From contig JAGGUN010000006.1 in NCBI GenBank assembly GCA_021158465.1, positions 6,631 through 70,630 of the forward strand: a DNA stretch of 64,000 nucleotides, read 5' to 3'. A model generated the notes under the pieces. The model was not told the DNA's origin. It ran no database searches and was given only the letters and a program-made list of their open reading frames with translations. How positions within the stretch are numbered: the stretch's first letter is position 1; each line of letters begins with the position of its first letter. This stretch comes from a bacterium (lineage in GTDB: Bacteria; UBP14; UBA6098; 4484-93). This document shows positions 34,737 to 41,578 of this stretch, piece by piece. The position numbers and the translations under genes were made by a program.

Positions 34737-36149
34737 TTACCTTGTTGGCCAGAGTTCAACTGTTGTCCCCATCTTCACGAGGTATGGATATCCTGCCTCT
34801 ACATTCTCATGGTTTGTCCATTCATAGTGCGGTGTTGGGAACGGGATGAACAGCCATTCGGCAACGGTCACATACCCCTGAGAAAGGGCGTTCCATCTCA
34901 TAAGCGAGGGGGCTACATCACCCTCGGTTTCTGGGTCGTGTCCACCAGCAACTATGATATCCTGAAGTAGCTCAACCCCCGTTGTAATACCAGCGAGGTA
35001 GTGCTCGAAAAACGGGAGTGATATCCAGTTGTAGCTCGGCCTGTCGGTATGATGATACAGCTGCCAGTGTGGCTCGTTCCCCTCATGGTTCGGCAGATAG
35101 CATATCTTGTTAAAGGATAGCACTGTTTCGGGGAAATTCTGCCCGGAAAACATATATGGATATCCGACATGAACATAACCGGTACCTATCCACTCCCAAT
35201 GCGGAGTGGGAAACGGTACAAATGTTGATTCTGCAAGGGTAGTCCAGGTCTGTGTAGCTGCGTTGAACTCCATCACAAGATAGATTCCACCACCCAAAGC
35301 CTCACTCAATTTCTTCCCGAAGTTGACAGAACTGGTGTCCGTGCCAAGACCGAGTCCATCCACCACATAGGTAATCCAGTTGTAAGAGCTCCTGTCAGGG
35401 TAGTTGTCATAGACTTTGAAATCAAATTCACCTACACAATTGGATGGAGCATAGCTCTCGATGGTGTCCCCCGATACAATATCAACCTTGTAGGAGGTTA
35501 TCACATAGAACCAGTTAACGGCGGTATCGGCAATACCAGGTCCCAACGCTTCTGCCACCGGATCATCCAGATTGTCAGTGAAGTCCAGAGCACCGGAGAA
35601 TGCAGCAATCCTGTTACTTGGTGTACATTGCTCTATGCTGAATATCGGCACTGTGTCCCTGTAGACGAAGTATCCATCAGCCTCCATAACATAGCTGGAC
35701 ATCTTAAGTGCTATGTAGTCATCAGGCTCAAGCCTCGCATCGTTGATCCATATGTTCTCAGGAGGACGAGGACGCTCCGACGGTAGCATCGTGACATAGA
35801 TGTAAATGTCTTCCGAATAGTCCAGCGGAGAGAGTGTCTCTCTCGGAACCCTCCTCGGTGCTACCGACCTTGCAAGCCTCGCACTCCTCTCCTCCTTTCG
35901 AGGAGGGGTCCTCCTCTCATGTGGTAGACTTGTAGCTCTGGCACCCTCGGGTTTAAGCTCTGTAGCACCTCGAGTCTCTCCTGCTCCTTTGACAGGAACG
36001 AGTTGGTTCAACGCGGGTAACTCGTCTACCTTTTTCTCCTCCTCAAGGTTTAAAGAACCCTTGAGCGACTTTTCTTGGGCAAGTGCGGGCGAAACTGCCA
36101 AAAGAGTCACCAGCAGTAAAACCCAAACCCAGCCTAATCTTTTCATCAC
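34737..36149 (-). CDS. Secreted protein with two internal repeats (family C), function unknown
   Basis: 470 residues. Signal peptide about 1-24. Residues 60-105 form an Arg/Lys/Glu/Pro-rich, probably disordered segment (ERRTPPRKEERSARLARS). Two related repeats occupy about 254-336 and 371-460. Each begins with SYNWI, contains the hallmark PFPTPHWEW or PFPTPHYEW, and ends in GYPYMF or GYPYLV. No T9SS tag is present at the end (VELWPTR). AAGGAGGT precedes the ATG, 14 bases after family B3, so it is co-transcribed with it. I do not recognise the family. Confidence 0.7.
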   Translation of the reverse strand: MMKRLGWVWVLLLVTLLAVSPALAQEKSLKGSLNLEEEKKVDELPALNQLVPVKGAGETRGATELKPEGARATSLPHERRTPPRKEERSARLARSVAPRRVPRETLSPLDYSEDIYIYVTMLPSERPRPPENIWINDARLEPDDYIALKMSSYVMEADGYFVYRDTVPIFSIEQCTPSNRIAAFSGALDFTDNLDDPVAEALGPGIADTAVNWFYVITSYKVDIVSGDTIESYAPSNCVGEFDFKVYDNYPDRSSYNWITYVVDGLGLGTDTSSVNFGKKLSEALGGGIYLVMEFNAATQTWTTLAESTFVPFPTPHWEWIGTGYVHVGYPYMFSGQNFPETVLSFNKICYLPNHEGNEPHWQLYHHTDRPSYNWISLPFFEHYLAGITTGVELLQDIIVAGGHDPETEGDVAPSLMRWNALSQGYVTVAEWLFIPFPTPHYEWTNHENVEAGYPYLVKMGTTVELWPTR

Positions 36150-36163
36150 AACCTCCTTATCGG

Positions 36164-36946
36164 TTAAAAATCAACTACTATGCGAACGAACCTCCTCTTT
36201 TCCCCTGCTTCCACAAATAGAATCTTCTCATAACACCCTTTTCTCCTTTCCCGCTGAGGAAGACTTAATTTCCCCCTTACAAGCCTCCTCTCACCAGGGG
36301 AAAGGGGGTAAACATCCTCTTCCAGTTCCAGATTCCATCCATCTGGAAACAGCTGACATCCAGGAGTTCGTTTTACCTCCTGTGCATCCATAGGATAATC
36401 TACATCTAACTTATATATTATAGTGTCTTTGGTCGAATTTTCAAGTAGAAATTGAAAGATTCGTGCATTTTTCAGGATAACCTTGTTTGGGAGAGGAAGA
36501 AGCAATGAAGATTCGGTCTCGACAAAGAGCTTCACCACTCCCACAAGTTTGAACATTCTACTTGAATCTGAGACCTCAACAGCTATCCCCCCTAAGAAGC
36601 TTCTGTTGAAAAGCTGCTTCTCCTCTGGAATCTTGAGAGCAAAATTTATTTTCTCTTCACTTTCTCCCTTCAGGATGGTTGTCTTCTGCTTTACAATTAT
36701 CCAGGAGCTATCAGGGAGTGGTTCATAGTATCTTGTTCCTACGAGGGAGACAGGGTATGCTCGAATGTATGTATCATTTCTGGTAAGGTTTCGGACAATT
36801 ATGCCCTCCTTTGACCGGGTTTTTTTGCCCAAACGAACATCCTGAAGGATAATGACCGATGGGAAAAGCTCAACCTCAAAGCATATTATTTCCCTTGCAA
36901 AGAGGAGAAGCAGAAAAGCTATTGTCAAAGAACCGAGCTTTCTCAT
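36164..36946 (-). CDS. Two-domain Ig-like secreted protein B3 (chaperone-like), function unknown
   Basis: 260 residues from ATG 36946, after rejecting an upstream extension without signal peptide. Signal peptide about 1-20. Two beta-sandwich-like halves. It shares with B1 and B2 the motif LPDSSW and a following IPEE...FNR segment, at equal positions. The layout resembles fimbrial chaperones and DUF916/COG1470-type Ig proteins, but no family signature is strong enough for a firm name. It has its own promoter candidate just inside the gap after A3. Confidence 0.6.
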   Translation of the reverse strand: MRKLGSLTIAFLLLLFAREIICFEVELFPSVIILQDVRLGKKTRSKEGIIVRNLTRNDTYIRAYPVSLVGTRYYEPLPDSSWIIVKQKTTILKGESEEKINFALKIPEEKQLFNRSFLGGIAVEVSDSSRMFKLVGVVKLFVETESSLLLPLPNKVILKNARIFQFLLENSTKDTIIYKLDVDYPMDAQEVKRTPGCQLFPDGWNLELEEDVYPLSPGERRLVRGKLSLPQRERRKGCYEKILFVEAGEKRRFVRIVVDF

Positions 36947-36964
36947 CTCTCCGTTTCCAAAAAC

Positions 36965-36993
36965 AAGATATATGAGATCCAGGGATATGTCAA
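36965..36993 (-). promoter_or_regulatory. Promoter candidate for B3-C-cargo genes
   Basis: Minus strand TTGACA (36988-36993), 17-base spacer, TATCTT (36965-36970), immediately after the A3 stop. TTATAAAAAA lies upstream as an A/T-rich element. The leader is short (about 12 bases from the expected start site), which weakens the call. Confidence 0.45.
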
Positions 36994-36998
36994 GTTTT

Positions 36999-37670
36999 TT
37001 ATAACCAGACTGGAAGCGCAGTGATCTCAACCATAATGGTCTGTCTTATGTCCCAGGCGGTTGTTCTTGTTGGTGCATGGAACCTCAGCCAGATTTTTAC
37101 CTTGTTTGTCCCAGCAGTAGAGGATGAAGGGGGTCTTGCCATGAGGTGAAGACCAGTTGGTCTTATGCCAGGTACTGTGCTCCAGGATGGGTTGTAGTAT
37201 CTGTTGGAGGTTATCTCTGTATCCGTCATTGTTAGGAATGTCAGGACGCCTACCAGAAAATCATCATCTGTTGGTCTGGTGGAGGTTATATCGCCCACGA
37301 GTGCGTTAAGCACAAATATATCCTCATCTGCTTCATCGGAGAACTCGTTTGGCATCCAATGCAATGAAGGGTATACTACAAGGGCAAAGTCGAGGGTAAT
37401 TCCTCCTGTGTTCTCCAGTATTATCGCCTCTGAATCCGCCATAATGCAAACCGTGTCCGATGGTGTAACCCCTGTCCACTCGCCGGCAACCTCTCTTACA
37501 TACCCCGGATACCAGACGGTGTTCGATACGGAAAAGCTCGGTCCTTTCATCCTGGTAAAAACATACACCCTGCCCGATTCGGTGTACGAACTTTGGGAAA
37601 GAGCAACTCCCCAGGAAAGGGGAAGGATAACCAGCAACGCAAGCAAAACAAACTTTAGCCTCTTGTTCAT
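36999..37670 (-). CDS. Secreted beta-rich protein A3, function unknown
   Basis: 223 residues with a signal peptide (about 1-25). Shares with A1 and A2 the pattern SGRVYVF..M.G, a W.PG segment, the hallmark ENTGGITLDFAL, a following P..W segment, and a late hydrophobic strand (KVKIWLRFHAP). It is shorter and more divergent than A1/A2. Located three bases after B2 and before B3, so A and B families are interleaved and co-expressed. The hallmark 'NTGG' strand recalls the way TasA-like biofilm proteins and similar beta-sandwich subunits are built, but this is only a shape analogy. Confidence 0.6.
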   Translation of the reverse strand: MNKRLKFVLLALLVILPLSWGVALSQSSYTESGRVYVFTRMKGPSFSVSNTVWYPGYVREVAGEWTGVTPSDTVCIMADSEAIILENTGGITLDFALVVYPSLHWMPNEFSDEADEDIFVLNALVGDITSTRPTDDDFLVGVLTFLTMTDTEITSNRYYNPSWSTVPGIRPTGLHLMARPPSSSTAGTNKVKIWLRFHAPTRTTAWDIRQTIMVEITALPVWL

Positions 37671-37673
37671 AAC

Positions 37674-38465
37674 TTATTCTCTCTCCTTCATCACTGTGAT
37701 AAAACTTGAACTACTTCTGCTACTGATAACAAGATACCCTTTCTCCGCAGGGAGAAACTGATCTTCTATAACAAGGTAAAGTTCCTTTCTTTCTAGTTTC
37801 TCTAAAAATATATTATCGACAGGAATCTGCCAGAACATTATATTACTACAGACATATACTCCTTCCGGCATGGACGAGGTTTGGGGGTTGGAGATATCGG
37901 TAGTCCAAGAGAAATTTATCTTTACCGACTGCCTTGGGTCGTTGTTCATAACCACGAACCTCTTTTTCGTTTCACCGGGAGCAAACAGTATTTCTCCCGG
38001 GGAGCAGCAAAGCCTCTTTGGGCAGGACACTACCGTCTCGTTTGACGCCGTAGAGACAGTGACAATTGTACCAAAGCCGGCTGATACAGTTCCTCTTCCC
38101 CCTGTCCGTATCATAAAGCGATAATGCTGATTAAAGTATTCTTCCTCGGGTGGTATGGAAAGGTATATATTGATAGACCTGGTGGACTTTGCTGGCACTA
38201 CAAATGTTGTCTCGTCGAAGCTGACCCAGCTCTCATCCGGTATATAGTCGAAAAAGAAATCCCCTGGCGCCTTTTTTACCCTGAGAGAAAAACTGGCTGA
38301 GGTTGGATTCTTGTTGATGACAGAGAGAGGCGGTTCAAGCCGTATCCTATCGCCTGGATATACGCTATCCACCTCATAGCTCAAGGGAACCACTCCTATC
38401 TCGAAAGGAAATCCTCTCCCTGACATAACAAAAAATATAGAAACAAAGACGATTATTCTTTTCAT
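37674..38465 (-). CDS. Two-domain Ig-like secreted protein B2 (chaperone-like), function unknown
   Basis: 263 residues; signal peptide about 1-20, then PLSYEVDSVYPGDRIRL, the family motif IPDESWV and IPPEEEYFNQHYRF. Between the halves is a Cys-rich stretch (SCPKRLCCSPG) not seen in B3, followed by APGETKKRFVVMNND, typical of an Ig-like strand pair. Overlaps B1 by four bases (ATGA) and is followed three bases later by A3. Function unknown; a periplasmic chaperone or assembly factor for the A proteins is the working guess. Confidence 0.6.
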   Translation of the reverse strand: MKRIIVFVSIFFVMSGRGFPFEIGVVPLSYEVDSVYPGDRIRLEPPLSVINKNPTSASFSLRVKKAPGDFFFDYIPDESWVSFDETTFVVPAKSTRSINIYLSIPPEEEYFNQHYRFMIRTGGRGTVSAGFGTIVTVSTASNETVVSCPKRLCCSPGEILFAPGETKKRFVVMNNDPRQSVKINFSWTTDISNPQTSSMPEGVYVCSNIMFWQIPVDNIFLEKLERKELYLVIEDQFLPAEKGYLVISSRSSSSFITVMKERE

Positions 38466-39394
38466 TCTTCCGGGGTAATGATCACTCGAACGAATCTTCT
38501 CAAGCGTGCCTCCCCTTTTGGAACGAGGAACAGAAGAACCTCCCAGTTGTTGCTCAGTAGCTCCTTATTATCAGGTAGGCGAACCTTTACAGGATAGGAG
38601 ACTGATTCCCCGGGAGCGAGTGTAATCTTGGGCGGTTTCTTGAATATCAAAAGGAATCTTCTCTTCTTTGGGACCACCCAGGAAGCGTCCTCTGGATAGA
38701 AGTTTCTTGGTTCTGATGGTTCGATCCTGAAACTGTATGATAATGTGTCGGCTGGTGGAGGGACGAAGCTAACAAGCGTAAACTCCCTCGGGATGGTATC
38801 GTTATTGAATATGGTAATCTCCTTTTCAACTTCCCCGCCGAGCTTGCAGGTTGTGTATAGCTTGCTCGGTGCCACAGCGATGATGCCAGCCGGCGGAACC
38901 TCGGGTTCTGGCTTCGGTGCAGTCTCGATTATATAGTATGACGAGACAGCAAGCCTTATGCCCATCCCTGTTCCTTTCAGAGCCGTCTCTTTCCCGAACC
39001 CACCAGGATACGCCTTTGCAGTTACCTTGAATATCCATGCCTGATTGTAGTACTTCTCACTGTCAGGGATGCTTATGATCATATTGAGTTTCCCAGTATC
39101 CTGCGGCATAACGGTTATTGTGTCCAGAGGGAGCTTTATCCATTCGGAGTCGGGCAAAGGCAAAAACCCCTTATATACAGATCTTGGGCATGATATCTCA
39201 AGCTTATACCCAAGAACACTCGCCTTATCGCCGAGGAGGTTTATCGAGATGCCTGCGTCGGCTTCCAGATTGTAGCTCGTGCCAGGTGTTATACCGCCTA
39301 TATCGATTATCAGAGGCTCCATACCGATCCCCAGCGAGAAAAGGCTCCGAGTAAGCACCCCCAGAAAAAATAGAATAGAGACAACTTTCCTCAT
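38462..39394 (-). CDS. Two-domain Ig-like secreted protein B1 (chaperone-like), function unknown
   Basis: 310 residues; signal peptide about 1-20, first Ig-like half with LPLPDSEWIKLP and IPDSEKYYNQAW, a Pro-rich linker (PKPEPEVPPAG, about 165), and a second half with KEITIFNNDTIPREFTL and LAPGESVSYPVKV. It ends in RRFVRVIITPEE, similar to RRFVRIVVDF of B3. The start has a GGGGGG ribosome binding site. First gene of the B1-B2-A3 block, with a promoter candidate upstream. Confidence 0.6.
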   Translation of the reverse strand: MRKVVSILFFLGVLTRSLFSLGIGMEPLIIDIGGITPGTSYNLEADAGISINLLGDKASVLGYKLEISCPRSVYKGFLPLPDSEWIKLPLDTITVMPQDTGKLNMIISIPDSEKYYNQAWIFKVTAKAYPGGFGKETALKGTGMGIRLAVSSYYIIETAPKPEPEVPPAGIIAVAPSKLYTTCKLGGEVEKEITIFNNDTIPREFTLVSFVPPPADTLSYSFRIEPSEPRNFYPEDASWVVPKKRRFLLIFKKPPKITLAPGESVSYPVKVRLPDNKELLSNNWEVLLFLVPKGEARLRRFVRVIITPEE

Positions 39395-39451
39395 TATATA
39401 TCCCCCCTTTTTCCCATGTCTCTCCGAGGATAGCTTTATACTTTCCTTTAA

Positions 39452-39480
39452 ATGGTAAAACGCTTCTCCTTAAAAGTCAA
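39452..39480 (-). promoter_or_regulatory. Promoter candidate for B1-B2-A3 block
   Basis: Minus strand TTGACT (39475-39480), 17-base spacer, TACCAT (39452-39457). The spacer contains AAGGAGAAG, also seen in the A2 promoter (TAGGAGAAA). Confidence 0.45.
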
Positions 39481-39511
39481 GGGATTTTTCAATTTTCTCA
39501 CGCCTTGTCCA

Positions 39512-40360
39512 TCATGGTGTTAACCTTGTGTCGGTATCCCAGATTTCTGCACCGAACCACAGGTGGAATCTGTGTGGTGTGAAGTCGGTTGAAGATGCTG
39601 GAGTAAGCATCAAAAGCCAGAGTAAGACCTCATCATCGTCACTGGGATCCCCGGAGCCGTTACGGTCACGATTGGTCTCTGCTACAAGCTTCAGCCCCTC
39701 GGTGTCGGCGTTCCAGTAGCCGTCGGTGCTGACCTTCGGATAATAGTAAGTAGTAGTTGCCTCTTTATAGTCTCCTGCAAGCTCTGTCTCAGGGACATTG
39801 TCGTTGGAGGACCCTGCCATTGAGCCGCTTATTTCATCATACTCGATGCCAAACTCCTCGCTTGTTGGCATCCCACCGAAATCCTCTGTAACATCGGTGA
39901 AGATACCCGCAAAGAGGATTTCATCCTCCCAAGGGGCATTTCCCGCAGTGGAAGTCAAGGGAACCCAGTCCATCTCGTCCGGTATGTGTTCATCCCAGGT
40001 TGAGGGGTCCTCTAACCAGAATCCGAAATCCATTGTAACGCCACCGGTGTTCTCAATCCTGAACTTGTTGTCGCTCTGCGTACCTGAACGGGAAGCTAAA
40101 TTCTTGGTATAATAAAAACTGCTGGGGGAGACTATTATATCCCCACTCTCGTCCAGATCTCCAGGCATCCAGGCTGTGTGGTCGATCTCCCAGCGGATGC
40201 CGATCATCTTGGCATACACGACGATGCGCCCGCTCTCGTTGGTTCCATAGCCAAGCCCTTCCCCATAGTACCTATCTCGCCACCCATGCTCTGCCCAAAC
40301 GGCTGAGGTGAGGAAGAAAATCAGTGCTGTAAATAGTAATCTCTTCATCTTTATGTCCAT
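39512..40360 (-). CDS. Secreted beta-rich protein A2, function unknown
   Basis: 282 residues from ATG 40360 (alternative ATG at 40348). The longer open frame up to 40513 is rejected because it reads through a terminator. Signal peptide ends near AVWAEHGW. Strongly similar to A1 over its whole length: GLGYGTNESGRIVV, IRWEIDHTAWMPGD, IENTGGVTMDF, WNAD.EGLKLVAE, and the end HLWFGAEIWDTD. Acidic, Gly/Ser-rich segments with DRNGSGDPSDDDE suggest calcium binding. Own promoter and preceding terminator make it an independent transcript. Confidence 0.7.
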   Translation of the reverse strand: MDIKMKRLLFTALIFFLTSAVWAEHGWRDRYYGEGLGYGTNESGRIVVYAKMIGIRWEIDHTAWMPGDLDESGDIIVSPSSFYYTKNLASRSGTQSDNKFRIENTGGVTMDFGFWLEDPSTWDEHIPDEMDWVPLTSTAGNAPWEDEILFAGIFTDVTEDFGGMPTSEEFGIEYDEISGSMAGSSNDNVPETELAGDYKEATTTYYYPKVSTDGYWNADTEGLKLVAETNRDRNGSGDPSDDDEVLLWLLMLTPASSTDFTPHRFHLWFGAEIWDTDTRLTP

Positions 40361-40403
40361 TGTAGTTATCTTCTTTAACCTATCATTCCTTAATTGCCTT
40401 TTA

Positions 40404-40432
40404 ATAATAGGACCATTTCTCCTAGAAGTCAA
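40404..40432 (-). promoter_or_regulatory. Strong promoter candidate for A2
   Basis: Minus strand TTGACT (40427-40432), 17-base spacer, TATTAT (40404-40409): five of six matches in both boxes. The leader to the start codon is about 40 bases. Confidence 0.7.
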
Positions 40433-40464
40433 GATTTTTTGTAGGCTGAGGGAGATGCCCCTGC

Positions 40465-40494
40465 AAAAAAGCCCCCCTTTTGAAGGGGGGCTTT
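40465..40494 (-). terminator. Rho-independent terminator after A1
   Basis: Minus strand 12-bp perfect stem (AAAGCCCCCCTT / AAGGGGGGCTTT) with a three-base loop, running into a six-T tract. It separates A1 from A2. Confidence 0.92.
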
Positions 40495-40522
40495 CCTCAC
40501 ATAGGTAACCCATTTGTAAGGC

Positions 40523-41383
40523 TTACGGCGCGAGAAGATCTGAATCCCAGATCTCGGCAGAAAGCCACAGATGGAATGTGTGCAGATTGAAGTCACCTGC
40601 ACTAACAGGTGTTAGCATCATTAGCCAGAGATAAGCCTCATCCTCATCGTCAATGTTACCGTTGCCTGTCTTGTCCTCGTTGTATTCCGCTACGAGCTTC
40701 AACCCCTCGTCATCGGCATTCCAATACGCATTGGCAGCAGTCACAGGGGTGTATGTTCCGCCGGTAGCCGTGACATTTGCCTCGCAGTTTGCAACAGAAT
40801 CACGAACCACATTTTCTCCATCGGCTGAGGCGTCCCAGTGACCGTCAGTTTCGTTATAGATGATATCATACTCATCGGAGAACGGGTAGCCATCTCCATA
40901 ACTTGTAGTTGTGTCGGTGAAGATTGCAGCAAAGAGAACCGTGTCCTGGTTAGGGATATAGTTTGCAACCGCTACAAGAGAGGAAGTGTAGGGCATCCAG
41001 TCTCTTGCATCAGGTGTGTGCTCATCCCAGACCGAAGGGTCCTCAAAGTATAAAGCCATATCGATGGTAGCACCGCCCGTGTTCTCAATATGGAACTTCA
41101 ACTCGTCCGTCTCGCTACTTACACCCTTTGTGTAGTAGAACTCTCTCGGCATAACGACCTGCACGCTATCACCCTCTGTCACTTCGACCGTATCGCCGGG
41201 TGCCCAGGATGTGTGGTCGATCTCCCAACGGATACCCATCATCTTGGCGAATACAACGATACGACCGCTCTCGTTGGTGCCATATCCGAGCCCGTCACCA
41301 TAATAGCCATTGCGCCAGCCGTTGTCTGCCCAAACAGCTGTCGCAAGGAGAAGAACTAACGCTACAAACAATAGCTTCTTCAT
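40523..41383 (-). CDS. Secreted beta-rich protein A1, function unknown, predicted highly expressed
   Basis: 286 residues; signal peptide to about AVWADNGW. Same family as A2 and A3: GLGYGTNESGRIVVF, IRWEIDHTSWAPGD, IENTGGATIDMAL, then WNADDEGLKLVAE, an acidic GNIDDEDEAY segment and a C-terminal HLWLSAEIWDSD. The start has AAGGAGGA seven bases upstream, close to a perfect ribosome binding site. Two tandem consensus promoters and a dedicated terminator surround it. All this suggests an abundant extracellular or surface structural protein. No enzymatic motif is visible and I do not recognise the family. Confidence 0.7.
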   Translation of the reverse strand: MKKLLFVALVLLLATAVWADNGWRNGYYGDGLGYGTNESGRIVVFAKMMGIRWEIDHTSWAPGDTVEVTEGDSVQVVMPREFYYTKGVSSETDELKFHIENTGGATIDMALYFEDPSVWDEHTPDARDWMPYTSSLVAVANYIPNQDTVLFAAIFTDTTTSYGDGYPFSDEYDIIYNETDGHWDASADGENVVRDSVANCEANVTATGGTYTPVTAANAYWNADDEGLKLVAEYNEDKTGNGNIDDEDEAYLWLMMLTPVSAGDFNLHTFHLWLSAEIWDSDLLAP

Positions 41384-41441
41384 CCTGCTTCCTCCTTCCT
41401 TTGGGTTTTAGGGTTACCTATTCCTTCTACTTTCACTATTA

Positions 41442-41469
41442 ATCTTAAAGTAATTTTCCCTCTTGTCAA
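41442..41469 (-). promoter_or_regulatory. A1 proximal promoter candidate
   Basis: Minus strand TTGACA (41464-41469), 16-base spacer, TAAGAT (41442-41447), with an A/T-rich block (AAAAATAAACGAAAAAATTT) upstream that looks like an UP element. Confidence 0.55.
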
Positions 41470-41495
41470 GAAATTTTTTCGTTTATTTTTAGAAG

Positions 41496-41525
41496 TTTAT
41501 AGCAATTTAATTTTGCACTTGTCAA
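41496..41525 (-). promoter_or_regulatory. A1 distal promoter candidate
   Basis: Minus strand TTGACA (41520-41525), 18-base spacer, TATAAA (41496-41501). It lies 56 bases upstream of the proximal promoter in the same direction. Confidence 0.55.
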
Positions 41526-41578
41526 CTGTTTTTTTCTGCCAATATCTTATGGAGCAATGAGTTAATGCCAATAAACAC

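Noticed and set aside
40361-40513. Longer open frame of A2
   Set aside because: The first 51 codons read through the A1 terminator hairpin and the A2 promoter, and precede the signal peptide.
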